Origin: an uncultured Bacteroides sp.
GTDB lineage: Bacteria > Bacteroidota > Bacteroidia > Bacteroidales > Bacteroidaceae
Assembly: GCA_902492205.1 (NCBI GenBank)
Contig: CABUKU010000005.1
Coordinates: forward strand, 88,573 to 152,572
Direction: 5' to 3'
DNA length: 64,000 bases
The translations under genes and the position numbers were made by a program. Of the stretch, positions 35,965-45,873 are shown one piece after another. The notes beneath the pieces are model-generated. The model made no database searches. It had not been told where the DNA came from and saw only the letters and a program-made list of their open reading frames with translations. Position 1 is the stretch's first letter. Each line of letters starts with the position of its first letter.

Positions 35965-38900
35965 ATGAAGAATAAAAAATATATCGTAGTTCTGTTTGCT
36001 TTGTTGTTCCTTTGTAAAGGCATGGCATTAGATGCGCAAACATCGTTGCGGCAGGCATTTCAGACACCACCCGAAGAAGCCAGACCGTGGTGCTTTTGGT
36101 ATTGGATGTTCGGGGCGGTTTCCAAAGCCGGAATTAAAGCCGATCTTGAAGCTATGCATCAAGCCGGTTTGGGCGGAACGTACCTTATGCCCATAAAATC
36201 GCCGGAACAATGGCCTAATTATCCGAATCCCGTTTCGCAACTGACTCCCGAATGGTGGGAAATGGTGCGTTACAGTATGCAGATCGCCGATAGTTTGGGA
36301 TTGAAGTTGGGTATGCACATTTGTGATGGCTTTGCTTTGGCGGGTGGTCCGTGGATTACCCCAAAAGAATCCATGCAAAAGGTGGTTTGGAGTGATACGA
36401 TTGTTAGTGGTGGAAAACAGAATATTGTTCTTCCCCAACCCGAAAGTTACGAAGGATATTATGAAGATATTGCTCTGTATGCATTGCCATATTCAATAGA
36501 AGAGAGTAAAGAAAAACCAGTGATTACTACATCAAAAGGTGTGACTCCCACAAAAGACGGAACAGGTTTTGCCGCTTCGGCTAAAGATTATTATTCATTG
36601 TCTCCGGAAGAAGGAGGATTTTGGATACAATATGCATATCAAGAACTTTTTACTTGCCGGAATATTGAAGTAATCCTTTCGGGCAACAACTATCAGGCAC
36701 ATCGCTTAAAGGTAATGGCAAGTGATGACGGTGTGAATTTCCGTTTTATAAAGCAACTTGTCCCTGCTCGTCAAGGATGGCAGAATACCGATGAAAATTC
36801 TACTCATGTAATTCCTGCTACGACTGCACGTTATTTCCGTTTCTATTGGACTCCCGAGGGTAGTGAACCGGGGTGTGAAGACATGGATGCTGCAAAGTGG
36901 AAACCCAATTTAAAGATAAAGACGTTGGTTTTGGGCAGTGAACCGAAGATTAGCCAATGGGAAGGTAAAGCAGGATTGGTATGGCGTGTTGCTGCCCGTA
37001 CCACAGAAAAGGAAATTCCGCAAGCAGATTGTATAAAGAAAAAGGATATAATCAACCTTACCGCTTCTATGAAGAATGGTAAGTTGATGGCCCGTTTGCC
37101 TAAAGGTACATGGAAGCTGCTTCGTATGGGGCATACGGCAACCGGACATACCAATGCAACCGGAGGTGGAGGTAAAGGACTGGAATGTGATAAGTTCAGT
37201 ACCGTTGCCGTAAAAAAACAATTCGACAACTGGTTTGGCAAAGCATTCACAGAAACCGATCCGGTATTGGCACGCCGAGTGTTGAAGTATATGCATGTAG
37301 ATAGCTGGGAATGCGGCTCGCAGAATTGGAGTGATAACTTTGTAACAGAGTTTGGAATACGTCGAGGCTATGACCTGATGCCTTATCTTCCTTTATTGGC
37401 AGGTGTGCCTATGGAAAATGTGGAGACTTCGGAAAACGTACTTCGTGATGTGCGTACTACCATTGCAGAGTTGGTGGTAGATGTCTTTTACAAAGTATTG
37501 GCAGAACAGGCGAAAGCTTATGATTGTGAATTCTCTGCCGAGTGTGTATCACCGACTATGGTAAGTGACGGCTTGTTGCATTATCAGGCGGTAGACCGCC
37601 CAATGGGAGAATTTTGGCTTCGCAGTCCTACACATGATAAACCCAATGACATGCTCGATGCTATCAGCGGGGCACATATATATGGTAAAAAGATTGTTCA
37701 GGCTGAAGGATTTACACAAGTTCGCGGCACGTGGGATGAACATCCGGGTATGCTGAAAGCATTGCTCGACCGCAACTTTGCTCTCGGTATCAATAAGATG
37801 TTTTATCATGTTTATACTCATAATCCTTATGTAGACCGTAAACCGGGAATGACTTTAGATGGTATCGGCTTGTTTTTCCAGCGTGACCAGACTTGGTGGA
37901 AACAAGGCAGGGCATTCGTTGATTATACGGCTCGCTGTCAAGCATTGTTGCAATATGGTGTTCCCGTAACGGACATTGCCGTGTTTACAGGAGAAGAAAT
38001 GCCACGTCGTGCCATTCTCCCGGATAGACTGGTTCCTTCTTTGCCCGGAATATTTGGTAAAGAACGTGTGGAAAGTGAGAAAATACGTTTGGCAAATGTG
38101 AGAGAACCACAGAGGGAAATGCCGGTAGGAGTGCATCACTCCGCAAACATGGCAGATCCGGAAAAATGGATAAACCCGATGCGTGGCTATACTTATGACA
38201 GCTTTAACCGTGATGCTTTGCTCCGTCTTGCAGAAGTAAAGGATGGCAAGTTGGTATTACCCGGGGGAGCGGCTTATAGGGTTTTGGTACTACCGTTACC
38301 GCATCCGATGAGCCCCGATAAATTACCTTTATCAAAGGAAGTACAAGAAAAAGTAGAAATATTCCGTAAAGCCGGTGTGATTATTCCTGATTTACCTTAT
38401 ACATCGGATGACTTTTCGGCTTATGGCTTGGAACGTGATGTAATAGTTCCCGAAGATATAGCATGGACTCATCGTAGTGGAGAAGATGCTGACATCTATT
38501 TTATTGCCAATCAGCAAGAGAATGAAAGAAAATTTACTGTATCTTTGAGAATAAGTGAAGGTCAGCCGGAGCTGTGGAATCCTGTAACCGGAGAAATTAG
38601 GAAAGCACCTTTCTGGAAACAGGAGAACGGAAGAACATTTGTGGATTTGGTATTGGCTTCTAACGAATCTGTATTTATAGTAATCGGTAGGGGCAAATCG
38701 AATTTGCCCGATAACATTTCGAATGGTGAACTTCATACAAATGAATTGGAAGTAAAAGAGTGGCAAGTGACATTCCCGCTGGTTGACAAAACAATCAATC
38801 GTTCTTCTCTTTTCGATTGGAGCAAAGAAGAAGATGAAGCAATTCGTTATTATAGTGGCACAGCCATTTATCGCTCTGAGTTTGAATGGAGAAAGGATAA

Positions 38901-39207
38901 AAAAGAGACACGCATTTATCTTGATTTAGGCAGGATTGCCAATATTGCAACAGTTCGAATCAACGGACAAGAGTGTGGCATTGTGTGGACTGCTCCTTTG
39001 CGTACAGAGGTAACTAAGGCGTTGAAGATAGGTAAGAATACGATTGAAATAGAAGTAACGAATACTTGGGCGAATGCTATTAAGGGTGCAGACAGAGGCA
39101 AAGCACCGTTTAAAGGTATATGGACAAATGGCAAATATCGTATGAAGGAAGATGTATTGCTCGAATCAGGATTGATAGGTCCGTTGCAAATGATAGAAGA
39201 ACATTAA
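35965..39207 (+). CDS. GH106 alpha-L-rhamnosidase
   Basis: A 1080-residue protein with a signal peptide (to about 24). The N-terminal half is a TIM barrel starting RPWCFWYWMFGAVSKAGIKA, with MHICDGFALAGGPW near 114-128 and MHVDSWECGSQNW near 445. A GH2-like sugar-binding beta sandwich closes the C-terminus (about 930-1075, ARIANIATVRINGQECG-type strands). GH106 enzymes are inverting, calcium-dependent alpha-L-rhamnosidases. BT0986, the RG-II member, attacks a rhamnose in side chain B. It is first of four genes (GH106, SGNH esterase, GH139, GH2) with gaps of 11 bases or less, all of which would work on chain B. Confidence 0.92.
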   Translation: MKNKKYIVVLFALLFLCKGMALDAQTSLRQAFQTPPEEARPWCFWYWMFGAVSKAGIKADLEAMHQAGLGGTYLMPIKSPEQWPNYPNPVSQLTPEWWEMVRYSMQIADSLGLKLGMHICDGFALAGGPWITPKESMQKVVWSDTIVSGGKQNIVLPQPESYEGYYEDIALYALPYSIEESKEKPVITTSKGVTPTKDGTGFAASAKDYYSLSPEEGGFWIQYAYQELFTCRNIEVILSGNNYQAHRLKVMASDDGVNFRFIKQLVPARQGWQNTDENSTHVIPATTARYFRFYWTPEGSEPGCEDMDAAKWKPNLKIKTLVLGSEPKISQWEGKAGLVWRVAARTTEKEIPQADCIKKKDIINLTASMKNGKLMARLPKGTWKLLRMGHTATGHTNATGGGGKGLECDKFSTVAVKKQFDNWFGKAFTETDPVLARRVLKYMHVDSWECGSQNWSDNFVTEFGIRRGYDLMPYLPLLAGVPMENVETSENVLRDVRTTIAELVVDVFYKVLAEQAKAYDCEFSAECVSPTMVSDGLLHYQAVDRPMGEFWLRSPTHDKPNDMLDAISGAHIYGKKIVQAEGFTQVRGTWDEHPGMLKALLDRNFALGINKMFYHVYTHNPYVDRKPGMTLDGIGLFFQRDQTWWKQGRAFVDYTARCQALLQYGVPVTDIAVFTGEEMPRRAILPDRLVPSLPGIFGKERVESEKIRLANVREPQREMPVGVHHSANMADPEKWINPMRGYTYDSFNRDALLRLAEVKDGKLVLPGGAAYRVLVLPLPHPMSPDKLPLSKEVQEKVEIFRKAGVIIPDLPYTSDDFSAYGLERDVIVPEDIAWTHRSGEDADIYFIANQQENERKFTVSLRISEGQPELWNPVTGEIRKAPFWKQENGRTFVDLVLASNESVFIVIGRGKSNLPDNISNGELHTNELEVKEWQVTFPLVDKTINRSSLFDWSKEEDEAIRYYSGTAIYRSEFEWRKDKKETRIYLDLGRIANIATVRINGQECGIVWTAPLRTEVTKALKIGKNTIEIEVTNTWANAIKGADRGKAPFKGIWTNGKYRMKEDVLLESGLIGPLQMIEEH

Positions 39208-39218
39208 GATATAAAGAT

Positions 39219-40652
39219 ATGAAAAACAAATTGAGATTATTGGTCGCTTCTCTTGTTGTATTGGCTTTCACAACTGGAAAAGCAGAAGTGAAGTTACCGG
39301 CTTTCTTTGCGGACGGCATGGTGATGCAGCAGCAGTCAAATGTGAACTTATGGGGTACGGCTACTCCTAAGAAACAAATTATTGTCACCACAGGATGGGA
39401 TAAGAAACAATATACTGCCCGTACCAATGACAAAGGTGAATGGAAATTAAGTGTAGCTACTCCTAAAGCCGGTGGTCCTTATACATTAACTTTTAATGAC
39501 GGGCAGATAAAGACTTTGAATAATATCCTTATCGGTGAATTATGGATATGCTCCGGGCAAAGCAATATGGAAATGCCGATGAAAGGCTTCAAGAATCAGC
39601 CGATAGAGGGTGCTAATATGGATGCATTGAAAGGTACAAATCCAAATCTGCGTTTGTTCACAGTGAAAAGAACTTCTACTTTCGAACCGCAAAACGATGT
39701 TACCGGTAAATGGCAGGAAGCTACTCCGGGTTCAATCCGTGAATTCAGTGCTACGGGATATTACTTCGGACGTTTGTTGAATGAAATCCTTGATGTACCT
39801 GTCGGGCTGATTGTTGCAGCATGGGGTGGCTCGGCTTGCGAAGCATGGATGACACCGGATTGGCTGAAAGCATTCCCGGATGCAAAGATTCCTCAAAAGC
39901 CTGAAGATATAAAGTCAAAGAATCGTACTCCTACTGTTTTATATAATGGTATGCTTCATCCGTTGATCGGTATCACTATGAAAGGAGTGGTTTGGTATCA
40001 GGGTGAGGACAATACAAACCGTCCTAAAACCTATGCCGATATGTTTACTACGCTAATTAACGGTTGGCGTGCGGAATGGAAACAAGGAGATTTCCCCTTT
40101 TATTATTGCCAGATAGCACCTTATGCTTATGAATTGATTACTGCACCGGGCGAGAAACCTGTCCAGTCGGCACTTATCCGTGAAGCTCAGGCACAGGTAG
40201 AGCACCGTGTGGCTAACACCGGAATGGCTGTTTTGATGGATGCAGGCTATGAAGCAGGTATTCATCCGTCGAAAAAACGTATGGCAGGTGAACGTCTTGC
40301 ACTGCTGGCCTTAACTAAAACTTACGGTATAGAAGGTGTGGTGGGAGAAAGTCCTTACTATAAGTCAATGGAGGTGAAGGGTGATACTGTTATTGTTTCC
40401 TTTGAGCGTTCTAACATGTGGATAACAGCTAAGGATTTTAAATCTGAACTGTTTGAAGTAGCCGGTGAGGATAAAGTTTTTCATCCGGCGAAAGCATGGA
40501 TTTCCCGTAGTAAAGTTTGTGTGAAGAGTGATAAGGTCAAGAATCCTGTTGCAGTGCGCTATGCGTTCAAGAACTTTGCACAAGGTGATTTGTTTGGGAC
40601 GGACGGTTTGCCCGTATCTTCCTTCCGGTCGGATAACTGGGAAGTGGAATGA
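39219..40652 (+). CDS. SGNH-type carbohydrate esterase (sialate O-acetylesterase-like)
   Basis: The open frame begins inside GH106 at 39120, but the Met at 39219 begins a signal peptide (to about 22) and sits 11 bases after the GH106 stop, so I use it (477 aa). Block I of the SGNH fold is GELWICSGQSNMEMP, with Ser in GQSN near residue 114. WYQGEDN (near 265) is block III-like. The usual C-terminal Asp-x-x-His reads AGIHPSKK, so His is present but the Asp position is not Asp. RG-II carries O-acetyl groups on aceric acid and 2-O-methyl-fucose, so a deacetylase among chain-B enzymes is logical. The family resembles CE20; the substrate is inferred. Confidence 0.8.
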   Translation: MKNKLRLLVASLVVLAFTTGKAEVKLPAFFADGMVMQQQSNVNLWGTATPKKQIIVTTGWDKKQYTARTNDKGEWKLSVATPKAGGPYTLTFNDGQIKTLNNILIGELWICSGQSNMEMPMKGFKNQPIEGANMDALKGTNPNLRLFTVKRTSTFEPQNDVTGKWQEATPGSIREFSATGYYFGRLLNEILDVPVGLIVAAWGGSACEAWMTPDWLKAFPDAKIPQKPEDIKSKNRTPTVLYNGMLHPLIGITMKGVVWYQGEDNTNRPKTYADMFTTLINGWRAEWKQGDFPFYYCQIAPYAYELITAPGEKPVQSALIREAQAQVEHRVANTGMAVLMDAGYEAGIHPSKKRMAGERLALLALTKTYGIEGVVGESPYYKSMEVKGDTVIVSFERSNMWITAKDFKSELFEVAGEDKVFHPAKAWISRSKVCVKSDKVKNPVAVRYAFKNFAQGDLFGTDGLPVSSFRSDNWEVE

Positions 40653-42913
40653 TGAAAAGAATCTTTGTCATATTATTGTTGGTAGTAGGCGTGCAGGCTC
40701 TTCGGAGTCAGCCCGCCGACTTTGTTTGGACGTCACAGAGTTGTAACTCATCGGAGTCCATGCCTTGTGGAGGAGGAGATATTGGAATGAATGTTTGGGT
40801 GGAAAATGGAGATTTATTTTTCTACCTGAGCCGTAGCGGTACGCTGGATGAACATAATTGCCTCCTTAAACAGGGACGTTTCAGGATTAAACTATCTCCC
40901 AACCCTTTTCAAAACACAGCGGAGTTCAAACAAACCTTGAAGTTAAGTGACGGTTATGTAGAGGTAAAAGCAAATGGTACGGTTGTTCAGCTTTGGGCAG
41001 ATGTGTTCCGTCCCGTTGTTCATGTGGAGATGGAAAGTAATGAATCTCTTTCGGCTGAAGTCTTTTATGAAAACTGGCGGTATCAGGATAGGCTGATACG
41101 TAAGGGAGAAGGACAGCAGAACTCTTATAAATGGGCTCCGACCAAAGGATTGGCAACTACTAAAGACTCTGTTTCGGCAAAAGATAATGAAGTTGTTTTC
41201 TTTCATCATAATCCGGCTAATACCTTGTTTGATGTGGTAGTTGCTCAACAAGGCATGGAGGGAGTAAAGCAAGAGATGATGAATCCGATAGGCAATCTCA
41301 TCTTTGGAGGTAAGATGTGGGGAGACAACCTTATATATAAAGGAGTGAGTGAAGGTGAATATGCAGGAACCGACTTCCGCGCATGGAGTTTTGCTTCTGT
41401 GAAACCGGCAAAGAAACAGACTGTACATATTGCATTGCATACTGCTCAAACCCCATATGTTAAGGATTGGCAGCAAGAACTTCAAAAAACAGTATCGGGC
41501 ATAGATATAAACAAAGACAGAAAGGAAACCCGCAGGTGGTGGCAGAGTCTTTGGCAACGTAGTTATGTTTGTGCTGACGGAGAAGCTGAGGCAATATCAC
41601 GCAACTATAATCTTTTCCGTTACATGCTTGCTTGCAATGCTTATGGTGACTATCCTACCAAGTTCAATGGAGGGCTGTTTACTTTCGATCCTTGCCATGT
41701 GGATGACAAACAAGCTTTCACTCCCGACTATCGCAAGTGGGGGGGTGGGACAATGACGGCACAGAACCAGCGTCTTGTTTACTTTCCGATGTTGAAGAAC
41801 GGTGACTTTGATATGCTCCCTTCCCAACTCCGTTTCTATACCCGCATGTTGCGTAATGCCGAATTGCGGAGCATTGTGTATTGGAATCATAGCGGGGCTT
41901 GTTTCCCGGAGCAGGTAGAGAACTTTGCTTTACCTAATCCCAGCGAATATGGTTGGAAACGCCCCGACGGATTTGATAAGGGGCTTGAATACAATGCTTG
42001 GTTGGAATATGAATGGGATACTGTGTTGGAGTTTTGCCTCATGGCATTACAATGGAATGAATATCAGAACAAGAATATCGGAGAGTACATCCCTTTGATT
42101 GAAAGTTGCCTGACTTTCTTTGATGAACACTATCGCATGCTTGCCCGTCAGCGTGGACGGAAGGAGTTGGATGGTGAAGGGAATCTGGTTCTCTTCCCCG
42201 GTTCTGCGTGCGAAACCTATAAAATGACCTATAACTCTACTTCTACGATTGCAGCTTTGCGGGTAGTCTTGGAGAAACTGATAGCTTATCCCCATTTGTC
42301 TGCCGATAAAAAGATGCATTGGGAAAAGATGCTTGCAGTGATTCCACCTCTTAATTTCCGCACAATTAATGGTAAAGAAATAATCTCTCCCGCCCGTTTG
42401 TGGGAAAGGGTGAACAATATAGAGTGTCCTCAACTCTATCCCGTTTTCCCGTGGCGTATCTATGGAGTAGGGAAGCCGGAAAGTGAAGTTGCGGTAAATA
42501 CTTACTTCAATGATCCGGATGCTTTAAAGTTCCGTTCCCATATCGGTTGGAAGCAAGATAATATTTTTGCGGCCTGTCTGGGATTGACGGACGAAGCCCG
42601 GAAACTGACTTTGCAAAAGATGTGTGACGGGGCACACCGTTTCCCTGCATTTTGGGGACCGGGCTATGACTGGACTCCCGATCATAACTGGGGAGGAAGC
42701 GGAATGATTGGTATGCAGGAAATGTTATTGCAGGAAGGAGAAGGCGGAAAGCTGTTGCTTTTCCCCGCATGGCCGAAAGAATGGAACGTCCGTTTTAAAC
42801 TTCATGCTCCCCGGCAAACTACAGTTGAGGCTGAGCTGAAAGACGGTAAACTGGTGAACTTGAATGTATCGCCGAAAGAAAGAGAGAAAGATATTATTAA
42901 TTGCTTGAACTAA
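40649..42913 (+). CDS. GH139 2-O-methyl-alpha-L-fucosidase
   Basis: A 754-residue protein with a signal peptide (to about 20). It has the DUF5703 N-terminal beta domain (FVWTSQSCNSSESMPCGGGD, then LFFYLSRSGTLDEHN) and an (alpha/alpha)6-barrel-like region (about 290-680) with GPGYDWTPDHNWGGSGMIG near the end. This is the GH139 pattern, founded on BT0984. That enzyme removes 2-O-methyl-L-fucose from side chain B of RG-II. The start overlaps the esterase stop (ATGATGA), so translation is coupled; either of two adjacent Met codons may be used. Confidence 0.87.
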   Translation: MMKRIFVILLLVVGVQALRSQPADFVWTSQSCNSSESMPCGGGDIGMNVWVENGDLFFYLSRSGTLDEHNCLLKQGRFRIKLSPNPFQNTAEFKQTLKLSDGYVEVKANGTVVQLWADVFRPVVHVEMESNESLSAEVFYENWRYQDRLIRKGEGQQNSYKWAPTKGLATTKDSVSAKDNEVVFFHHNPANTLFDVVVAQQGMEGVKQEMMNPIGNLIFGGKMWGDNLIYKGVSEGEYAGTDFRAWSFASVKPAKKQTVHIALHTAQTPYVKDWQQELQKTVSGIDINKDRKETRRWWQSLWQRSYVCADGEAEAISRNYNLFRYMLACNAYGDYPTKFNGGLFTFDPCHVDDKQAFTPDYRKWGGGTMTAQNQRLVYFPMLKNGDFDMLPSQLRFYTRMLRNAELRSIVYWNHSGACFPEQVENFALPNPSEYGWKRPDGFDKGLEYNAWLEYEWDTVLEFCLMALQWNEYQNKNIGEYIPLIESCLTFFDEHYRMLARQRGRKELDGEGNLVLFPGSACETYKMTYNSTSTIAALRVVLEKLIAYPHLSADKKMHWEKMLAVIPPLNFRTINGKEIISPARLWERVNNIECPQLYPVFPWRIYGVGKPESEVAVNTYFNDPDALKFRSHIGWKQDNIFAACLGLTDEARKLTLQKMCDGAHRFPAFWGPGYDWTPDHNWGGSGMIGMQEMLLQEGEGGKLLLFPAWPKEWNVRFKLHAPRQTTVEAELKDGKLVNLNVSPKEREKDIINCLN

Positions 42914-42918
42914 ACGAT

Positions 42919-45513
42919 ATGAAGAAATTTCTACTTATCCTTTTATGTATATTGCCTTGGATTGCTCAGGCGAAGATGGAAACCTCCGTTGCAGGGTTCA
43001 TTGATTATCCCGGTAGCGGAAGAAAAGTATATAACTTCAACCCCGGATGGCGTTTCTTTCGTGGAGATGTAAAAGGGGCGGAAACCGTAAGCTTTGATGA
43101 TTCCGCATGGGAAGTTGTTTCCACTCCCCACAGTGTGCAGCTTATGCCTGCCGAAGCAAGCGGTTGCCGCAACTATCAGGGTGTGGCTTGGTATAGGAAA
43201 CGTTTCGTAATGCCTGCCGAAACAAAGGGAAGGGATGTGACTGTTCACTTTGAAGCCGTTATGGGTAAGCAGGCTATCTACCTGAATGGCAAACTGGTTA
43301 AGAAACATTTGGGAGGTTATCTTCCTGTGACAATCAGTTTGACGGAACAGGGAGTGCAGGCGGGAGATTCTTGTCTTCTTGCCGTAATGACGGACAACAG
43401 CGATGATAAGTCTTTCCCTCCGGGCAAACCTCAATTAACTCTCGACTTCGCTTACCATGGAGGAATCTACCGCGATGTGTGGATGATAGCCAAATCTCCC
43501 GTAGCCATTACCGATGCTGTTGAGGCAAACAAGGTAGCGGGAGGAGGTGTCTTTGTACACTTTGACGGAATCTGCGAAAAGAGTGCCAAAGTGTTTGTAG
43601 ATACTGAAGTGCAGAATAGTGGAAAGAGCACTAAGACCGTAACGGTGGAAACGGCTCTTTGTGATATGAACGGCAAGATATTGAAAGCCGCATCGGCTAA
43701 TATAAGCTTGAAGCCCGGTGAAGCAAGAACGGTCAATCAGAAGTTTGTGGTAAGCAACCCTCATCTTTGGTCGCCGGATACACCCTATCTATATAGGGTG
43801 CAATCTAAAGTGAGAAGCGGCAAGCAGGCACTCGACGGAGGAATAACCCGTGTCGGCATCCGTAAAGCCGAGTTCAAAGGTAAAGACGGCTTTTGGCTGA
43901 ATGGCAAACCCTTTGGGCAATTAGTCGGGGCAAACCGTCATCAGGACTTTGCCTATGTGGGCAATGCAGTGCCAAACTCTCAGCATTGGCGCGATGCAAA
44001 ACACCTTCGTGATGCAGGTTGCCGTATCATTCGTGTGGCACATTATCCGCAAGATCCTTCTTTTATGGATGCTTGCGATGAACTCGGCATGTTTGTCATT
44101 GTAGCCACTCCCGGCTGGCAATACTGGAATAAAGATGCAAGGTTTGCAGAACTTGTGCATGAGAATACACGTAACATCATTCGCCGTGACCGCAATCACA
44201 CAAGTGTGTTGATGTGGGAACCTATCTTGAACGAAACACGTTATCCGCTCGACTTTGCTCTTGAGGCATTAAAGATTACACGTGACGAATTCCCTTATCC
44301 CGGTGCTCCCGTTGCTGCTGCCGATGTTCATTCGGCAGGAGTGAAAGAGAATTACGATGTAGTTTACGGCTGGCCTGCCGATGGTGGTAAAGGTGTTGCC
44401 GAACAATGCATATTCACCCGTGAGTTTGGTGAAAACGTAGACGACTGGTACGCTCACAATAATAACAACCGCGCCAGCCGCAGTTGGGGAGAACGTCCGC
44501 AGTTGGTACAGGCACTCTCGCTTGCTGCAAGCTATGATGAACTTTACAGTGTGCAAGGGCAGTTTATAGGCGGTGCACAATGGCATCCGTTCGATCATCA
44601 ACGCGGCTATCATCCCGATCCGTATTGGGGAGGACAGTTCGATGCCTTCCGTCAGCCCAAGTATGCCTATTATATGTTTCGCAGCCAGACTTCACCGGAC
44701 TTGAAACATCCCGTAGCCGACTGTGGCCCGATGGTTTATATCGCACATGAAATGTCTCCTTTCTCGGACAGTGAAGTGGTGGTTTTCAGCAACTGCGATT
44801 CCGTTCGACTTTCTGCTTATGACGGAACGAAAAGTTGGATAAAGCCTGTGGCTCACAAACAACTCGGCATGCCCAATGCTCCCGTGGTCTTTGAAAACGT
44901 ATGGAACTTCTGGGAAGCCCGCGAATACTCTTACAAGCAAAAGAACTGGCAAAAGGTGAATCTGGTTGCAGAAGGCATTATCAATGGAAAGGTTGTTTGC
45001 AGCACCAAAAAGATGCCTTCCCGCCGTAGCACTAAACTCCGTCTGAGCATTGACCGTCAGGGACAAGAACTTGTGGCAGACGGTTCGGACTTTGTTGTGG
45101 TAGTTGCCGAAGTGACCGATGACAGTGGCAATGTTCGTCGTTTGGCAAAAGAGAATATTGTCTTTACCATTGAGGGCGAAGGTGAGATTATCGGCGATGC
45201 AAGTATCAATGCCAACCCCCGTGCAGTGGAATTCGGCTCGGCTCCCGTGTTGGTTCGCTCTACCCGGCAGGCGGGAAAGATAAAGGTAAAAGCACATGTG
45301 CAGTTCGAAGGGACTCATGCCCCTACGGCTGCCGAAATAGAATTTGAGAGCGTGCCTTCCGATATGGAGTTCTGTTATTTGGAGCAGGAGCAGAAGTCTG
45401 TGAGCCCTTCTGCCGTGCAGCAAACCGGCAAGCCTACTCTTACCGATGAAGAAAAGCAGAAGATTCTGATTGAAGTGGAAAGGCAACAAACCGAATTCGG
45501 AACAGGAAAATAA
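42919..45513 (+). CDS. GH2 family hydrolase (probable RG-II arabinopyranosidase)
   Basis: The frame is open from TTG at 42901, but ATG at 42919 starts the signal peptide (to about 18) and follows the GH139 stop by five bases (864 aa). It has GH2 domains: sugar-binding (about 40-195), Ig-like (205-310) and a TIM barrel (315-600) with VGANRHQDF. The acid/base Glu is in LNETRYP (near 439) and the nucleophile Glu in TREFGENVDD (near 504). C-terminal DUF4982-like and Ig-like domains follow. By position and relatives it corresponds to BT0983, reported to remove the L-arabinopyranose of side chain B. The family is certain, the linkage less so. It closes the four-gene operon. Confidence 0.87.
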   Translation: MKKFLLILLCILPWIAQAKMETSVAGFIDYPGSGRKVYNFNPGWRFFRGDVKGAETVSFDDSAWEVVSTPHSVQLMPAEASGCRNYQGVAWYRKRFVMPAETKGRDVTVHFEAVMGKQAIYLNGKLVKKHLGGYLPVTISLTEQGVQAGDSCLLAVMTDNSDDKSFPPGKPQLTLDFAYHGGIYRDVWMIAKSPVAITDAVEANKVAGGGVFVHFDGICEKSAKVFVDTEVQNSGKSTKTVTVETALCDMNGKILKAASANISLKPGEARTVNQKFVVSNPHLWSPDTPYLYRVQSKVRSGKQALDGGITRVGIRKAEFKGKDGFWLNGKPFGQLVGANRHQDFAYVGNAVPNSQHWRDAKHLRDAGCRIIRVAHYPQDPSFMDACDELGMFVIVATPGWQYWNKDARFAELVHENTRNIIRRDRNHTSVLMWEPILNETRYPLDFALEALKITRDEFPYPGAPVAAADVHSAGVKENYDVVYGWPADGGKGVAEQCIFTREFGENVDDWYAHNNNNRASRSWGERPQLVQALSLAASYDELYSVQGQFIGGAQWHPFDHQRGYHPDPYWGGQFDAFRQPKYAYYMFRSQTSPDLKHPVADCGPMVYIAHEMSPFSDSEVVVFSNCDSVRLSAYDGTKSWIKPVAHKQLGMPNAPVVFENVWNFWEAREYSYKQKNWQKVNLVAEGIINGKVVCSTKKMPSRRSTKLRLSIDRQGQELVADGSDFVVVVAEVTDDSGNVRRLAKENIVFTIEGEGEIIGDASINANPRAVEFGSAPVLVRSTRQAGKIKVKAHVQFEGTHAPTAAEIEFESVPSDMEFCYLEQEQKSVSPSAVQQTGKPTLTDEEKQKILIEVERQQTEFGTGK

Positions 45514-45537
45514 GCTTTTCATATAAAATATTGAAAG

Positions 45538-45579
45538 GGCTGAATAGGATAAATAAAATCCTGTTCAGCCTTTTTTGTT
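45538..45579 (+). terminator. Intrinsic terminator of the GH106-GH2 operon
   Basis: GGCTGAA-TAGGAT pairs with ATCCTG-TTCAGCC around an AT-rich loop, followed by six T. It lies 24 bases after the GH2 stop codon. Confidence 0.9.
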
Positions 45580-45646
45580 TCTTTCTTAGCCTATAATTAA
45601 CAGTTTTATCAGTATGTATTAGCTCATTTGATAGTACAAACTAAGT

Positions 45647-45734
45647 GTTTCACTGCAATGAAATGAACGTTTCACTGCAGTGGAATAAGCATTTCTCTGC
45701 AGTGAAACATATATTCCACTGCAGAGAAACATAT
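45647..45734. repeat. Four tandem 22-bp units, each a 16-base palindrome around CACTGCAGTG
   Basis: Units start at 45647, 45669, 45691 and 45713, exactly 22 bases apart. Each is a near-palindrome of form TTTCACTGCAGTGAAA with variants and a short AT-rich spacer. Half-sites match across units: the right half of unit 2 (GTGGAA) complements the left half of unit 4 (TTCCAC), and the right half of unit 4 (GAGAAA) complements the left half of unit 3 (TTTCTC). The array lies 140 bases upstream of the HTCS gene, just before its promoter. Apart from the terminator and promoter, the gap 45514-45873 holds nothing else visible. Confidence 0.9.
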
Positions 45735-45806
45735 AAGATGAAAGCTCAAATCAGTTAATTTATAAGGAATAAAAGATTAAATATCACGGTTTTATCGTTT
45801 AAGTTA

Positions 45807-45836
45807 TTGGTTTACCCGAATAATTCCGTATTTTTG
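45807..45836 (+). promoter_or_regulatory. Bacteroides housekeeping promoter of the HTCS gene
   Basis: TTG at 45807-45809, a 19-base spacer, then TATTTTTG at 45829-45836. This matches the TTTG-N19-TAnnTTTG consensus and lies 37 bases before the start codon at 45874. Confidence 0.7.
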
Positions 45837-45873
45837 TGCTTGGAAACACTCAAAACACGTGAGGCTTTTTGCT

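Noticed and set aside
39120..39218. Upstream start of the SGNH esterase inside GH106
   Set aside because: The extension overlaps the end of GH106 in another frame. The Met at 39219 begins a typical signal peptide after an 11-base gap.
44692..45522. Minus-strand open frame of 276 codons inside the last GH2 gene of the GH106 operon
   Set aside because: It is antisense to a conserved enzyme C-terminus, with no ribosome site or domain.
45634..45641. GTACAAAC before the HTCS gene as a seventh ECF-type -35 box
   Set aside because: No CGTCT follows at 16-17 bases, and a good housekeeping promoter is present at 45807-45836.
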